A stretch of 64,000 nucleotides of DNA, from positions 124,001-188,000 of the forward strand of contig KV918823.1 in NCBI GenBank assembly GCA_002049455.2, read 5' to 3'. The position numbers were made by a program, and so were the translations under genes. The notes under the pieces are model-generated. The model worked only from the letters and a program-made list of their open reading frames with translations. It was not told the origin of the DNA and searched no databases. Below are positions 30,244-38,934 of this stretch, in pieces (within the stretch, counting starts at the first letter, position 1; each line of letters begins with the position of its first letter). The DNA comes from Porphyra umbilicalis. Its lineage: Eukaryota > Rhodophyta > Bangiophyceae > Bangiales > Bangiaceae.

Positions 30244-32829
30244 ATGGAGCCGTCCCCGGCGACGCCTCCCGATAGCCCCGTCGGGGCTCCGTCCCCCGCG
30301 CCCCTGGCGTGCCCGTCCCCGGTGGCCGCCGCCCCGGGGCCGGCGCCGTCGGCCGTCGCGCCGCCCGCGTCGGGACCGCCCGGGCGCCGCCCAACCGTCC
30401 CCGCCCGCCCGTCGGTGCCGCCGGGTATGCGGCTCCCGTACGACCCGAACGGCCGGGAGTGGCGGAAGCCGCACCGCCCAGTGGGCGCCGCCACCGCGAC
30501 CAGCGCCGGGGCCGGGTCCGCGGCTTGCCCGGCGGCCGCCCCCGGCGGGGGCCCCGCGGTCGTGCCGGAGGAGCGACCGCCGTTGTTAAGGCAGTCGGCC
30601 CCCGCGTTCCCGCCGCGCCCGGCGCCGCCCGACGTCCGAGCGTGGCTTGCCCCGCTGGGGCCGGCCGTGGCCTCGGCCGACTGGCCGCTCGTCAGTGACG
30701 TCTTCCTCCCGGCTCATCCCCACGGCGCCGGCGAGGCCGCTGCCGTGTGGCGGGCCTTCAAGGAGTTCGCCAAGGTGGCGGGGTACGGCACCCGGCCGGC
30801 GGCCGAGCGCGACTTTGCTTCCTTCGTCCGCTCCGTCGGGGACAGCGCGGCGTGGCTACGCTGCATGTTGCGGTGCAACCCGGGTCGGGTGCTCTTGGTC
30901 CCGCATCCCGCGGCCGAGCTCCCGTTCGTCGCCGGCGAGGAGGAGTACGCCTACCTCGAGGATTGGCACACCCGCCTTCGCCACCGCCCTGCGGTCCCGT
31001 TCGGTCACTCCTTGGCGCTCGCCAACTTCGGGGGTGTGGGCCCCCTGATCGCCTTGGCGTCGGTGGGCCCCGCGACCGCCCCGGCGGACTTGGCGTTGGA
31101 GGCCGCGCGCCGCGCGCGCGGCGAGCTCGTAAGCGCCCGACGGGCGGGGCACGGGGCCATCTTCCTGTCCGTCCGCTCCGGCATCGCCTTGACGCCGGCG
31201 CGTGCTCCCTTGCCGCCGGCAATGGCCACGCGGTGCGCGACGCCGCGGCTGCTGACGTACGAGTACCCGCCCGTCGTGCACCAGCAGCAGTCGCTGCTTC
31301 AGGCGTTCCCGTGCCACCCTATCCAGGGCACGGCCTACGTCATGCTGACGGCCGCCATCGTGTCGGGGTTGCTGCGTGCATACCGCGAGACGCACCGCGT
31401 CTTCGAGCCGTCGCCGTGCTACTACGACTTGACGCGGAAGTTCAAGGTCGACGACCTCGCGCCGGGCGACAGCGGTGCCGCCGACGCCCTTGAGGAGTAC
31501 GATGCCATCGTGAGGGCTGTGCCCTGGGCGGCAGTCCATGACCTGCTGCCCTACCACCACGACACCACTCGTCAAGCCCCCAGCACCCTGCTGCCCCACC
31601 AAGTGGGTACTGTGGCGGACGGCCGGTGCCACTACGTTCGCGTCGTGAACGTCTTGCGGACGCCGCAGACCCCGTTGGGGGTCATGCTCGCGGAGCCGCG
31701 GCTCGCGGACGTCGCCCCGCGGGCGTTGCCCGTGACGACGGAGCCTTGGGCGATACCGGCCGGCTTCACTTCGCCCGACCCGGACGCCGTCCCGCCGTCG
31801 ACGGGGGAGGCGGCCGCGTCGGCCGCGTACCGCGCGCGGAAGCGGCGCCACGCCGACATGGCGCGCGGCGGCCCGGCTCCGCCTGTACCCCACCACCCGG
31901 GGCCCCGGGACCCCGAGGGGGAGGAGGAGGAGGTCAGCGCCGGCGACCCCGTGGGTCCCGACGCCTACTCCCGCGGCTTCTCCTCGTCGACCCGTGTCGG
32001 CAATGCCGAGTGGGGCCCGCGAGAGGCGGGCCGCGAGGACCGAGCCGGCGCGGCTCATGGCGAGCGCTGGGACGCGACGTGGCGCGGCGACCGCGCCGAC
32101 ACTGCCGGTGACCGGCCCGGGCGCGGGTGGGCGTCCGAGTCGGGCGGCGGCGCCGCTGGCCCCCGTCGCGACCACGACGACCGCTGGGGGGACGGCGGCC
32201 ACGGCCGCCGTGCCGACGTGCGGGACGACCGCGTGTGGTCGGCGGCCGGTCCGGGTGACGGCCGCGGCTGTATGGCCGACGGCCGTGACGGGCCCGCGTG
32301 GCCCTCCGACGGCGGCCAGGGCCGCGACGGCGCCGCTAGCGGCTGGGGCTACGGGCGGTCCGAGTACCGCCCCGCCGGCGAAGCCGCGGCGCCCGCCGGT
32401 CCGCGCCCCGCGCGTTGGGATGCCGCCCCCGCCAACGACGGTCCCGGCGGGGCGCCGATGGAGCTCGGGGTTGCCGGTCCCATCGTGACCCCCGTTCCGG
32501 GGCAACCGGACGTCGCCTACGATTGGTGGCTGTCCGCGTCGTGGACGCCCCCTACCCCGGTGACGGCCACGGAGTGGCGGGACGCGCTGACGTCCGGGCA
32601 GGTTGTCGCCTTGTTCGGGTACGACCCGTCCATCAACTGGTCCGAGGTGGGGCCGTGCGAGATCACCGCCGCGATGGTCGAGTACGCCCGCATCGGGCTC
32701 GCCGCCGACGTCCCCCCCTGCCTGGAGCCCCCGCGGACGCGGGCGAAGCGGTTCCACGCCGCCCTGCGGCGCGTCCTACGCAAGGCGGGTCGCCCCGTTC
32801 ACGTATGGGAGTTTCGTCGCCGCGACTGA
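30244..32829 (+). CDS. Antisense ORF of the gypsy element, unknown function
   Basis: An uninterrupted 861-residue frame opposite to gag-pol, between the pol stop and the 3' LTR. The start at 30244 (MEPSPATPPDSP) is the first Met outside the LTR; the frame stays open into the LTR (Met at 29929). Residues about 1-130 are Pro/Ala-rich. Residues about 130-500 look globular, with varied residues and Trp/Tyr/Cys (VWRAFKEFAKVAGYG, AWLRCMLRCNPGRVLL, CYYDLTRKFKVDDL, VHDLLPYHHDT). Residues about 530-740 are a disordered Asp/Arg/Gly/Trp-rich stretch. The end is globular then basic (DPSINWSEVGPCEITAAM, RTRAKRFHAALRRVLRKAG). AATAAA follows 67 bp after the stop. No known domain is recognised. It is not env-like by eye: no signal peptide or membrane span. 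The 633-codon frame on the other strand is low-complexity. Antisense ORFs are known in some plant Ty3 lineages; homology to those is untested. Confidence 0.7.
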   Translation: MEPSPATPPDSPVGAPSPAPLACPSPVAAAPGPAPSAVAPPASGPPGRRPTVPARPSVPPGMRLPYDPNGREWRKPHRPVGAATATSAGAGSAACPAAAPGGGPAVVPEERPPLLRQSAPAFPPRPAPPDVRAWLAPLGPAVASADWPLVSDVFLPAHPHGAGEAAAVWRAFKEFAKVAGYGTRPAAERDFASFVRSVGDSAAWLRCMLRCNPGRVLLVPHPAAELPFVAGEEEYAYLEDWHTRLRHRPAVPFGHSLALANFGGVGPLIALASVGPATAPADLALEAARRARGELVSARRAGHGAIFLSVRSGIALTPARAPLPPAMATRCATPRLLTYEYPPVVHQQQSLLQAFPCHPIQGTAYVMLTAAIVSGLLRAYRETHRVFEPSPCYYDLTRKFKVDDLAPGDSGAADALEEYDAIVRAVPWAAVHDLLPYHHDTTRQAPSTLLPHQVGTVADGRCHYVRVVNVLRTPQTPLGVMLAEPRLADVAPRALPVTTEPWAIPAGFTSPDPDAVPPSTGEAAASAAYRARKRRHADMARGGPAPPVPHHPGPRDPEGEEEEVSAGDPVGPDAYSRGFSSSTRVGNAEWGPREAGREDRAGAAHGERWDATWRGDRADTAGDRPGRGWASESGGGAAGPRRDHDDRWGDGGHGRRADVRDDRVWSAAGPGDGRGCMADGRDGPAWPSDGGQGRDGAASGWGYGRSEYRPAGEAAAPAGPRPARWDAAPANDGPGGAPMELGVAGPIVTPVPGQPDVAYDWWLSASWTPPTPVTATEWRDALTSGQVVALFGYDPSINWSEVGPCEITAAMVEYARIGLAADVPPCLEPPRTRAKRFHAALRRVLRKAGRPVHVWEFRRRD

Positions 32830-32895
32830 GGGCATCGCCCTGGCCCCGTAGGTGTGGCGCTTAGTCCGACGGCGTTCGGTAGTCTGCCGCCGTAG

Positions 32896-32901
32896 AATAA
32901 A
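32896..32901 (+). terminator. Poly(A) signal AATAAA after the antisense ORF
   Basis: A canonical hexamer 67 bp after the stop of the plus-strand ORF and before the convergent pol stop at 33040. It supports separate transcription of that ORF. Confidence 0.55.
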
Positions 32902-33039
32902 GCCGTGGGCTTGTCCTTAGTCCCACTCAGCGTCCGCGGCCCGTTGTGGCCCCGCCACGTCTTGGCATAGTCCCCCAAAAACCCCAGAAAAACCCATCCC
33001 CCCCCCCGCCGCGTCCGGCCACCGCGCCGACCCAAGGGG

Positions 33040-36000
33040 TCAGGCACGGATGGCCGGGGGCGGCGCGGCGGCGCCGCCCGAGGCGGCGCCGCCGTCGGGA
33101 GCCGAGGCTTGCGGGACCGCCGGCGGCGGGTCGGCGGACGTGTGGGGCAGCCCCAGGCGCGCGGCGCGGCGCAGGTAGACGCGCAGCGTCTCGTGCGGGG
33201 CGTCCGCGGCGTCCATCCAGGTGGGCTGCGGGTATCCGGTCCAGTAGACCTGGACCCGGAGGGTGCCGTCGGGCAGCGTCGCGTGGTCCGCGATGCGGTC
33301 CACGGCATACCGCTGGCCGTCGGCCTCCGCCCCGTGGAAGGAGCGCGCGGCCCGCAACGCGGGGTGTTGGGCAGGGGATTCGGCGGCCGTGCCCGAGGCG
33401 CGGACGACGTGCGCCACGTTCTCCCGTCGGTGCTCCCCGTCCACGTCCAGGAGGACCGTCGGGCCGTCCGTGGAAACCACGCGATACGGTCCGCGGGCGA
33501 CGTGCGTCAGTTTGCCGCCGGCGCCCTCCTCCTTGGCGTGGTCACGCAGCCACGCGCAGCCCCCCACGGTGAGCTTCTCCGCGCGCAGCGCGAGGCGCTT
33601 GTCGTGGTCGCGCTTGTAGCGCCCCTGCGTGGCCTTTAGCGTTGCCCGCATCTGCGGGATGAGCTGAACGAGGCGGGTCAGCAGGGAGGCTTGGGCGCGC
33701 TTCTCGGCGGCGGTGCCGCGTTGCGCCGTGATGGGGTACGCCCCGGACTTAGGGATGTCCTTGAAAGCCCAGATGGATACCCCCATGGGGTTGACCAGTT
33801 CCAGCGGGGCAACCCCGGTGCTACGGTGGGGGCGGCTGTTGTACGCCAGCGTCAGGGCCCCAAGGAGTTGGTCCCAGGACCGCGGATGCTCCGCCACGTA
33901 GTGGTTCAGGATCGTATGCATCGTGCGGTTGAACCGCTCCGTCTGCCCGTTCGTCTGCGGGTGTGACGGTGACGTCACCTTAGGCTCGATGGAGAGCAGG
34001 TTGCAAACCTGGCCCCAGAAGTGGCTCGTGAACTGGGGTCCCCCGTCCGAGAGCAGTCGGTCCGGCGGACCATAAGCGCCCACCCAATAGTCCAGGACGG
34101 CCGAGGCGCAGTCCACCGCCGACGTACCGTCCATCGGGATGGCGCGCACCAGCTTGGTGAACCGGTCGGTGATCACCAGGATGAATCGATGGCCGGCGGC
34201 CGTTCGGTCGAGGGGCCCGTAGAGGTCCACAGCAATGTCCTGGAAGGGCATGGTGGCGGGGAACAGGGTCAGGGGCGAGCGCCGTGCCAGCGGGCGCACG
34301 CGCTGCCGGGCACAGCTGTCGCATTTCCTAACATAGGAGACGACGTCGGCCGCCATGCCCACCCAGTAGTAGTACCGCCGCATCGCCGCATACATGCGGG
34401 ATTCCCCGGGGTGCCCGGCGAGGGTCGCGTCGTGCTCCAGGTGGAGGACCTGCTCCTGCAAGGAGGTCGGGACCACCACCTGGTGGGCGCCATCGGGCGC
34501 CGCGCGTCGCCGGAGGACCCCATCGGGATCCTCGAAGAACGGGATGCGCCGCCCGTCATTCAGGGCTTTCACGATCTCCTTGCAGTACCCGTCGTCGGCT
34601 TGGGCCGCGAGCACCGCGTCGCGGTTGATGCCCCGGACCGTTGGGCCGCCAACGTAGTTGGCGGCGTCGAGCCCCCGGACCGTGTTGGCTCGCACGGCGA
34701 AGACAGGGACCGCGTCGTCGAACGCGGTCTCATCGCTGGCCCCGGACTCCAGGCGGGAGATGCTGTCGGCCATGTAGTGTGTCATCCCCGGCTTGTAGGC
34801 GACGTCAAACTCCAACTCGCTGAGGCGAAGGCGCCAGCGCGCCAAGCGGGGATTCCCCGAACCCTCAATGTTGAGGATCCACCGTAGGCAGTCGTGGTCC
34901 GTGCGCACAAGGAAACGATCACCCTCGAGGTAGGGGCGGAGCTTGAGCGACGCCCAGACGACTGCCAGGCACTCCTTCTCCGTGACCCCGTAGGGGAGAT
35001 CGTTCGTCGCCAGCCGCCGGCTGATGTACGCGACCGGCTTGAGTTTCCCGTCGTCTTGCTCCTGCAGCAGGGCGGCGCCCACCTGCGTCCCGCAGGCATC
35101 TACGTCGAGGACGTACTTCCGCCCGCGCCGCGGGAGTGCGAGGACCGGCGGGGTCGTGAGGGCCTCCTTGAGCCGGTCGAACGCCTGCTGCTGCAATGGC
35201 GTGGCAGGGGGCACCAGGACGGGGGCCGTGGACCCCATGAGGTCCGTCAATGGCGCTGCCATCCTTGCGAAGTTCGGCACGAACCGGCGGAAGACGTTGC
35301 ACATCCCCACGAAGCTCCGCACTTGCGTGCGGGTCGTGGGGAAGTGCGCCTCGCGCAAGGCGCGCGTGTGTGCGTCCATCACACCGAGCCGGCCCGGCTT
35401 GATTTCATGCCCGAGGTATTCCACGGTCTTTCGAAAGAACCGGCACTTGGGCAGGCGGAGTGTCACTCCCGCGTCGCGAAGCAGGCGCAGAACGCGGTCG
35501 ACGTGGCCGACGTGCTCCTCCTCCGTCTTGGAGTACACGATGACATCGTCGAGGTAGATAAGGCAGCTTTGCCACTTCACGCCGGAGAGGATGATGTCCA
35601 GCGCCCGCTGGAACGTGGCCGGGGCGTTCGTTAGGCCGAACGGCATCCGTTTGTACTGGTACGCGCCCTCGTGGCACACGAAAGCCGTCTTCTCCCGATC
35701 TTCGGGTGCGATGGCAACCTGCCAGTAGCCGGCGTTGCAATCCAACGTCGAGAAGATGGTCGCCTCACCGAGGCTGTCGATGCATTCGTCCATTCGGGGC
35801 AGCGGGTACGAATCCTTCTTGGTGACGACGTTCAGCAGTCGATAATCGACGCAGAAGCGGAGGGTGCCATCCTTCTTGGGGACGAGCACGACCGGGGAGC
35901 CCCATTCCGACGACGTCGGTTCGATGACGTCCGCCTCCAGCTGCCGCTTGACCTCGGCCGTCTCGGCCTCCCGCGCCGTGTGCCCAGCACGGCGCGGTGC

Positions 36001-37650
36001 GAAGCGGACGGGCCGGGCGCCGGCGTTGAGGTCGATGCGGTGCTGGGTGGCTTTGATGACGCCGAGCGCCTGGCCCGTCCACATTGCCTTGTGCTGGTCC
36101 AGCATGCGGCGGATCCGGGTGTGCAGCGTCGGGTGGACGTCCGGCAGGTCCACGTCCTCCACTTGCGGGGGGGACGCGGGTGGCGCCGCGTTCGCCAGGG
36201 CGCTTTCTTCGCCCGGGTCCCGGGGTCGCGCGGGGGTCGCAGCCGTACCGCCTGAGGCCGTCGCTGGGTCCGGGCTCCGCCCCGGCGCGGGGTCGTCTAC
36301 GGTGCTTGACACCGCCGCCACGACGCCTTCGGCGGCTGTGGCCGGCGGGAAGGCCAGGGCGGCCGGTGTACCGGGAGGTGCCCCGGGGGGCACTTGTACG
36401 ACCCCTGTCGTCAGCAGCTCGACGTAGCCGACGTTGGCCTTCTGCCGGAGGATGACCTCGCGCGCGCCAAAGTTGGTCACGATGACCGGGAAAGATAGCC
36501 CCGGCACGATATCGTGTACGCCGTTGGCGATGGTGACCCCGTGCGTTGTGAAGAGGCGCGAGGCGCCGAATACCTGACCCAGGCCGCCCCACGTGGTCCG
36601 CACCCAGACGACCGTGGCCGCCGACGGCGGAAGCCGCGTCTTGTGCGTCGCACGGAGGACGCAGGAGACGCCCATCGAGCGGTCGCCATCATCCAACGGT
36701 CCCCGTAGGATCGCCGTGACGGACCCGTCCGTCCAACGGATGGACCTATCCTGAGGCAGGATGGCGTGGGCGTTGTCGTCGATGAACGTGCAGCCCAAGA
36801 TGACCGGGACCGACAGGTCGTCGACGACGAGGAAGGGGACCGGGACGATCCGTGCGCCCGTCTGGAGCCACAGCGTGACGGTCCCGCTAGTGCGTAACCG
36901 TGCGTTGTTGGCGTCTCGCAGACGTACCTGTTCCTCCTCCTTAGAGGTGACCACCTGGCGGAGCCAGTCAGGAGCGAGGGCGTCCCGGCGGACCAAGTTG
37001 GGGCCCGCCCCCGTGTCGACGACGACGCCGAACGCGCGGAGGGACAGCTTGTCCAGCCCCAGAGAGGCCACGATACGGTAGTTATGCAGGCTGAAGAGCA
37101 GCACTTCCCCGTTCCGGGGCGGGGTACCCGGCGCGTGCGTGGGGTCCGCGACGGCGGCGGCCTCCCGGAGAAAGCGGGTACGTTCGCGCCGGGCGCGTCC
37201 CCCGAGGCGCCGCCGGGGCCCTGGCCCGGTGCGCGCCCCGTTGGCGGGTAGGTCCGCTGGGATACCATCCCCGCCACCCCACGGCCGCGGGTCGGAGTGG
37301 CCCAGGGCCAGGACCGACGCGGCGACCGGCGGAGACGAAGGGACGGCCTCAGCGGCCACCGGCGTCGCCGGGACGGGGCAGCGGTCAGGCTCGTCCGCCG
37401 TCGCGTGGCTGCCCCCCCCGGGCCGCCCGAGGATGCGGGGGCAGAAGGCGGGCGCGGGCGGGAATCCCGCAGCGGCCCGCCGCTTGCGTACCTGGCGCAG
37501 GCGGGTCGCCGTGATGTAGCAGTGCCGGTGTGCCTTGAGACGGACGACGTCCGTGGGCAGCCCACTAAGGGGGCTGCCCCTTACTTGTTTCCCTGGGCGT
37601 GGCAGGGGTGGCCGTTCCCACGACTCGCGCCGTCGGCGCCCGCGATCCAC
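33040..37650 (-). CDS. pol: Gypsy pol polyprotein with chromodomain
   Basis: The frame spans 1,536 codons and is probably entered by -1 frameshifting near codons 20-22, not by its first Met. Domains in order, numbered from that Met: aspartic protease with DTGAG at 212-216; reverse transcriptase about 570-750, with FSTLDCNAGYWQ, MPFGLTNAPATF and the catalytic YLDD at 699-702; RNase H about 840-965 (DVDACGTQVGAALLQ, TDHD); integrase with HHCC zinc site (H1073, H1080, C1110, C1113) and DDE residues D1142, D1202 and E1238; a GPY/F module at 1387-1389; and a chromodomain about 1447-1490 (YAVDRI, VYWTGYPQPTW). Domain order RT-RH-INT and the C-terminal chromodomain make it a Ty3/gypsy chromovirus. 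The chromodomain probably guides integration to marked chromatin. No internal stops, so the enzymes look intact. Confidence 0.95.
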   Translation of the reverse strand: MDRGRRRRESWERPPLPRPGKQVRGSPLSGLPTDVVRLKAHRHCYITATRLRQVRKRRAAAGFPPAPAFCPRILGRPGGGSHATADEPDRCPVPATPVAAEAVPSSPPVAASVLALGHSDPRPWGGGDGIPADLPANGARTGPGPRRRLGGRARRERTRFLREAAAVADPTHAPGTPPRNGEVLLFSLHNYRIVASLGLDKLSLRAFGVVVDTGAGPNLVRRDALAPDWLRQVVTSKEEEQVRLRDANNARLRTSGTVTLWLQTGARIVPVPFLVVDDLSVPVILGCTFIDDNAHAILPQDRSIRWTDGSVTAILRGPLDDGDRSMGVSCVLRATHKTRLPPSAATVVWVRTTWGGLGQVFGASRLFTTHGVTIANGVHDIVPGLSFPVIVTNFGAREVILRQKANVGYVELLTTGVVQVPPGAPPGTPAALAFPPATAAEGVVAAVSSTVDDPAPGRSPDPATASGGTAATPARPRDPGEESALANAAPPASPPQVEDVDLPDVHPTLHTRIRRMLDQHKAMWTGQALGVIKATQHRIDLNAGARPVRFAPRRAGHTAREAETAEVKRQLEADVIEPTSSEWGSPVVLVPKKDGTLRFCVDYRLLNVVTKKDSYPLPRMDECIDSLGEATIFSTLDCNAGYWQVAIAPEDREKTAFVCHEGAYQYKRMPFGLTNAPATFQRALDIILSGVKWQSCLIYLDDVIVYSKTEEEHVGHVDRVLRLLRDAGVTLRLPKCRFFRKTVEYLGHEIKPGRLGVMDAHTRALREAHFPTTRTQVRSFVGMCNVFRRFVPNFARMAAPLTDLMGSTAPVLVPPATPLQQQAFDRLKEALTTPPVLALPRRGRKYVLDVDACGTQVGAALLQEQDDGKLKPVAYISRRLATNDLPYGVTEKECLAVVWASLKLRPYLEGDRFLVRTDHDCLRWILNIEGSGNPRLARWRLRLSELEFDVAYKPGMTHYMADSISRLESGASDETAFDDAVPVFAVRANTVRGLDAANYVGGPTVRGINRDAVLAAQADDGYCKEIVKALNDGRRIPFFEDPDGVLRRRAAPDGAHQVVVPTSLQEQVLHLEHDATLAGHPGESRMYAAMRRYYYWVGMAADVVSYVRKCDSCARQRVRPLARRSPLTLFPATMPFQDIAVDLYGPLDRTAAGHRFILVITDRFTKLVRAIPMDGTSAVDCASAVLDYWVGAYGPPDRLLSDGGPQFTSHFWGQVCNLLSIEPKVTSPSHPQTNGQTERFNRTMHTILNHYVAEHPRSWDQLLGALTLAYNSRPHRSTGVAPLELVNPMGVSIWAFKDIPKSGAYPITAQRGTAAEKRAQASLLTRLVQLIPQMRATLKATQGRYKRDHDKRLALRAEKLTVGGCAWLRDHAKEEGAGGKLTHVARGPYRVVSTDGPTVLLDVDGEHRRENVAHVVRASGTAAESPAQHPALRAARSFHGAEADGQRYAVDRIADHATLPDGTLRVQVYWTGYPQPTWMDAADAPHETLRVYLRRAARLGLPHTSADPPPAVPQASAPDGGAASGGAAAPPPAIRA
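37555..37579 (-). other. Frameshift-stimulating hairpin
   Basis: On the minus strand GGGCAGCCC (37579-37571) and GGGCTGCCC (37563-37555) are perfectly complementary, with a 7-nt loop. The stem begins 7 nt after the slippery heptamer, the usual spacing for a -1 frameshift stimulator. Confidence 0.75.
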
Positions 37651-38481
37651 TCCTCGGAGGAGCTCTCCCCCTCGTCGCCCGCTACGTCCGGGTACGCCCG
37701 GTCATCCGTTTCCACGGCGTGGACGAAGACAGCCGTGCCCGGCGGGACGGTCCCATGGTTGGCGCCGGTCGGCGGTACCGGTGGAACCGGCGGTCCCGTA
37801 CCCAGGGGCAGGGGTGCCGGCGGAGCCGGTCCCCGCCCGTTACGGTGTGCCGCGACTGCTTCGCGCAGCGCGCGCCCGTGGGCCCGCACCTCGGGAGACT
37901 GGGCGGGGCACTCCCACACCCAGTGCCCCAGGTGGCCACAGAACGAGCAGGCCCCCCGCCGACGTGGCGGGGGCCCCGCCTCGGGTGCCCCACTCCATCC
38001 GCCGCCACGCGGTGGAGGCGCCCCGCCTCGGGGAAACCGCGGGGGGCGATCCGAGTGCGGGAAGACGGTTCCCGGCCGTGGAGGCACCGGGGTGCCCGGC
38101 GCCAGGGTACCACGCCCACGCCCCGCCCCCGTATGCACGGGGTACAACTCCGGGCGCCCGCCCCACGCGGGCTGCTGTTGCCAGCCCGACGCGTGCGGGA
38201 GACTGTCCACCGGTAGTACCGGGACGTCGCCCGAGGATCCATACTCACCGGGCGTCCCCGACGCGGCCAACACCGCGGCCCACTCGGCCCGCTCCGCCTC
38301 GGTCCCGTAGTCCGTGACGGACAGAGCAGCCGCGGCCGAGGCGGCTCCCACCGGGAGAGCGACGGATGCCGCCGGCCGGGCCCGACGGGCCTCCCGTTCT
38401 TCGCCGCCGACCGACCGGGAGGCGCTCCCCTTGGGCTTGGCTTGGAGCTTGACCCCCCGGGCCTCCCGGGTAGCTGCTCCC
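37581..38481 (-). CDS. gag: Gypsy gag, C-terminal part (nucleocapsid)
   Basis: This is the 3' part of gag, cut off from its 5' part by the copia element. From the insertion point (38481) the frame reads GAATREARGVKLQAKPKG. It continues through a Gly/Pro-rich stretch to a CCHC zinc knuckle (CSFCGHLGHWVWEC: C-x2-C-x4-H-x4-C), then an acidic tail ending HAQGNK and TAA at 37581-37583. The open frame seen upstream of 38481 belongs to the copia LTR and is not gag. It matches the frame of the N-terminal part at 42983-44916, so gag was continuous before insertion. Nucleocapsid packages the element RNA. Gag overlaps the pol frame by about 70 nt. Confidence 0.85.
37587..37593 (-). promoter_or_regulatory. 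-1 ribosomal frameshift slippery site GGGAAAC
   Basis: The minus-strand heptamer G GGA AAC has the X XXY YYZ form in the gag frame, two codons before the gag stop (AAC AAG TAA). A -1 slip here leads into the pol frame, which is open on both sides. A 9-bp hairpin follows after 7 nt. Confidence 0.85.
38477..38481. repeat. Target-site duplication CTCCC (left) of the copia element
   Basis: CTCCC abuts the copia LTR at 38482 and recurs at 42978-42982 after the other LTR, inside gypsy gag. Confidence 0.92.
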
Positions 38482-38899
38482 TGTTGAATCGCAGTGGGGA
38501 TAGGGGTTGGGGGACCACGGTGAAGTGGTTGAGTGGCTTGAGCTTGTGTGTGTGTGTGCGAACGTGCTTTGTTGGTTGTCCGAAGGTTCGCCCGCCTCTC
38601 CCAACCGAGAGCACCTCTCAAATAGTCCCCACCGGCCCAAGTGCTCCCCCCTCTCGCGCCCACACCGACGCCCACGCCCTCGCACCAAATCGAATCACTC
38701 ACCAAATCAAAAGCCACTAGAGCAAAGCGAAGATCAAATCCAAAACATGCCAAAAGTAACGCCCCAAGATGACCCAACACAAATGTGTGCAACTTGACCA
38801 CGTCTTGCAAATGTACCATGTGGGGTACCATAAGGGTCACCGACCATCATCCATCCGCGAACCGCCAGTGGAGTCGGCGACGAGCATCACAGTCCAACA
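38482..38899 (-). repeat. 3' LTR of the nested copia element
   Basis: 418 bp, plus-strand ends TGTTGAATCGC and CAGTCCAACA. It differs from the other LTR at about two positions (near 38581 and 38694), i.e. about 99.5% identity. Confidence 0.95.
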
Positions 38900-38910
38900 C
38901 TCCTCCTTGC
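38900..38910 (-). other. Polypurine tract of the copia element
   Basis: Minus-strand GCAAGGAGGAG directly precedes the 3' LTR (TGTTGG...). Its position and purine content match a plus-strand primer. Confidence 0.7.
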
Positions 38911-38934
38911 TTGTTGCCGCGGCGGTTCTTGTAT

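Noticed and set aside
30856..32757. 633-codon minus-strand frame as a sense env-like gene of the gypsy element
   Set aside because: Composition is Gly/Arg/Ala/Val/Pro-rich without globular blocks, signal peptide or membrane span. The plus-strand frame is longer, more protein-like and followed by AATAAA.
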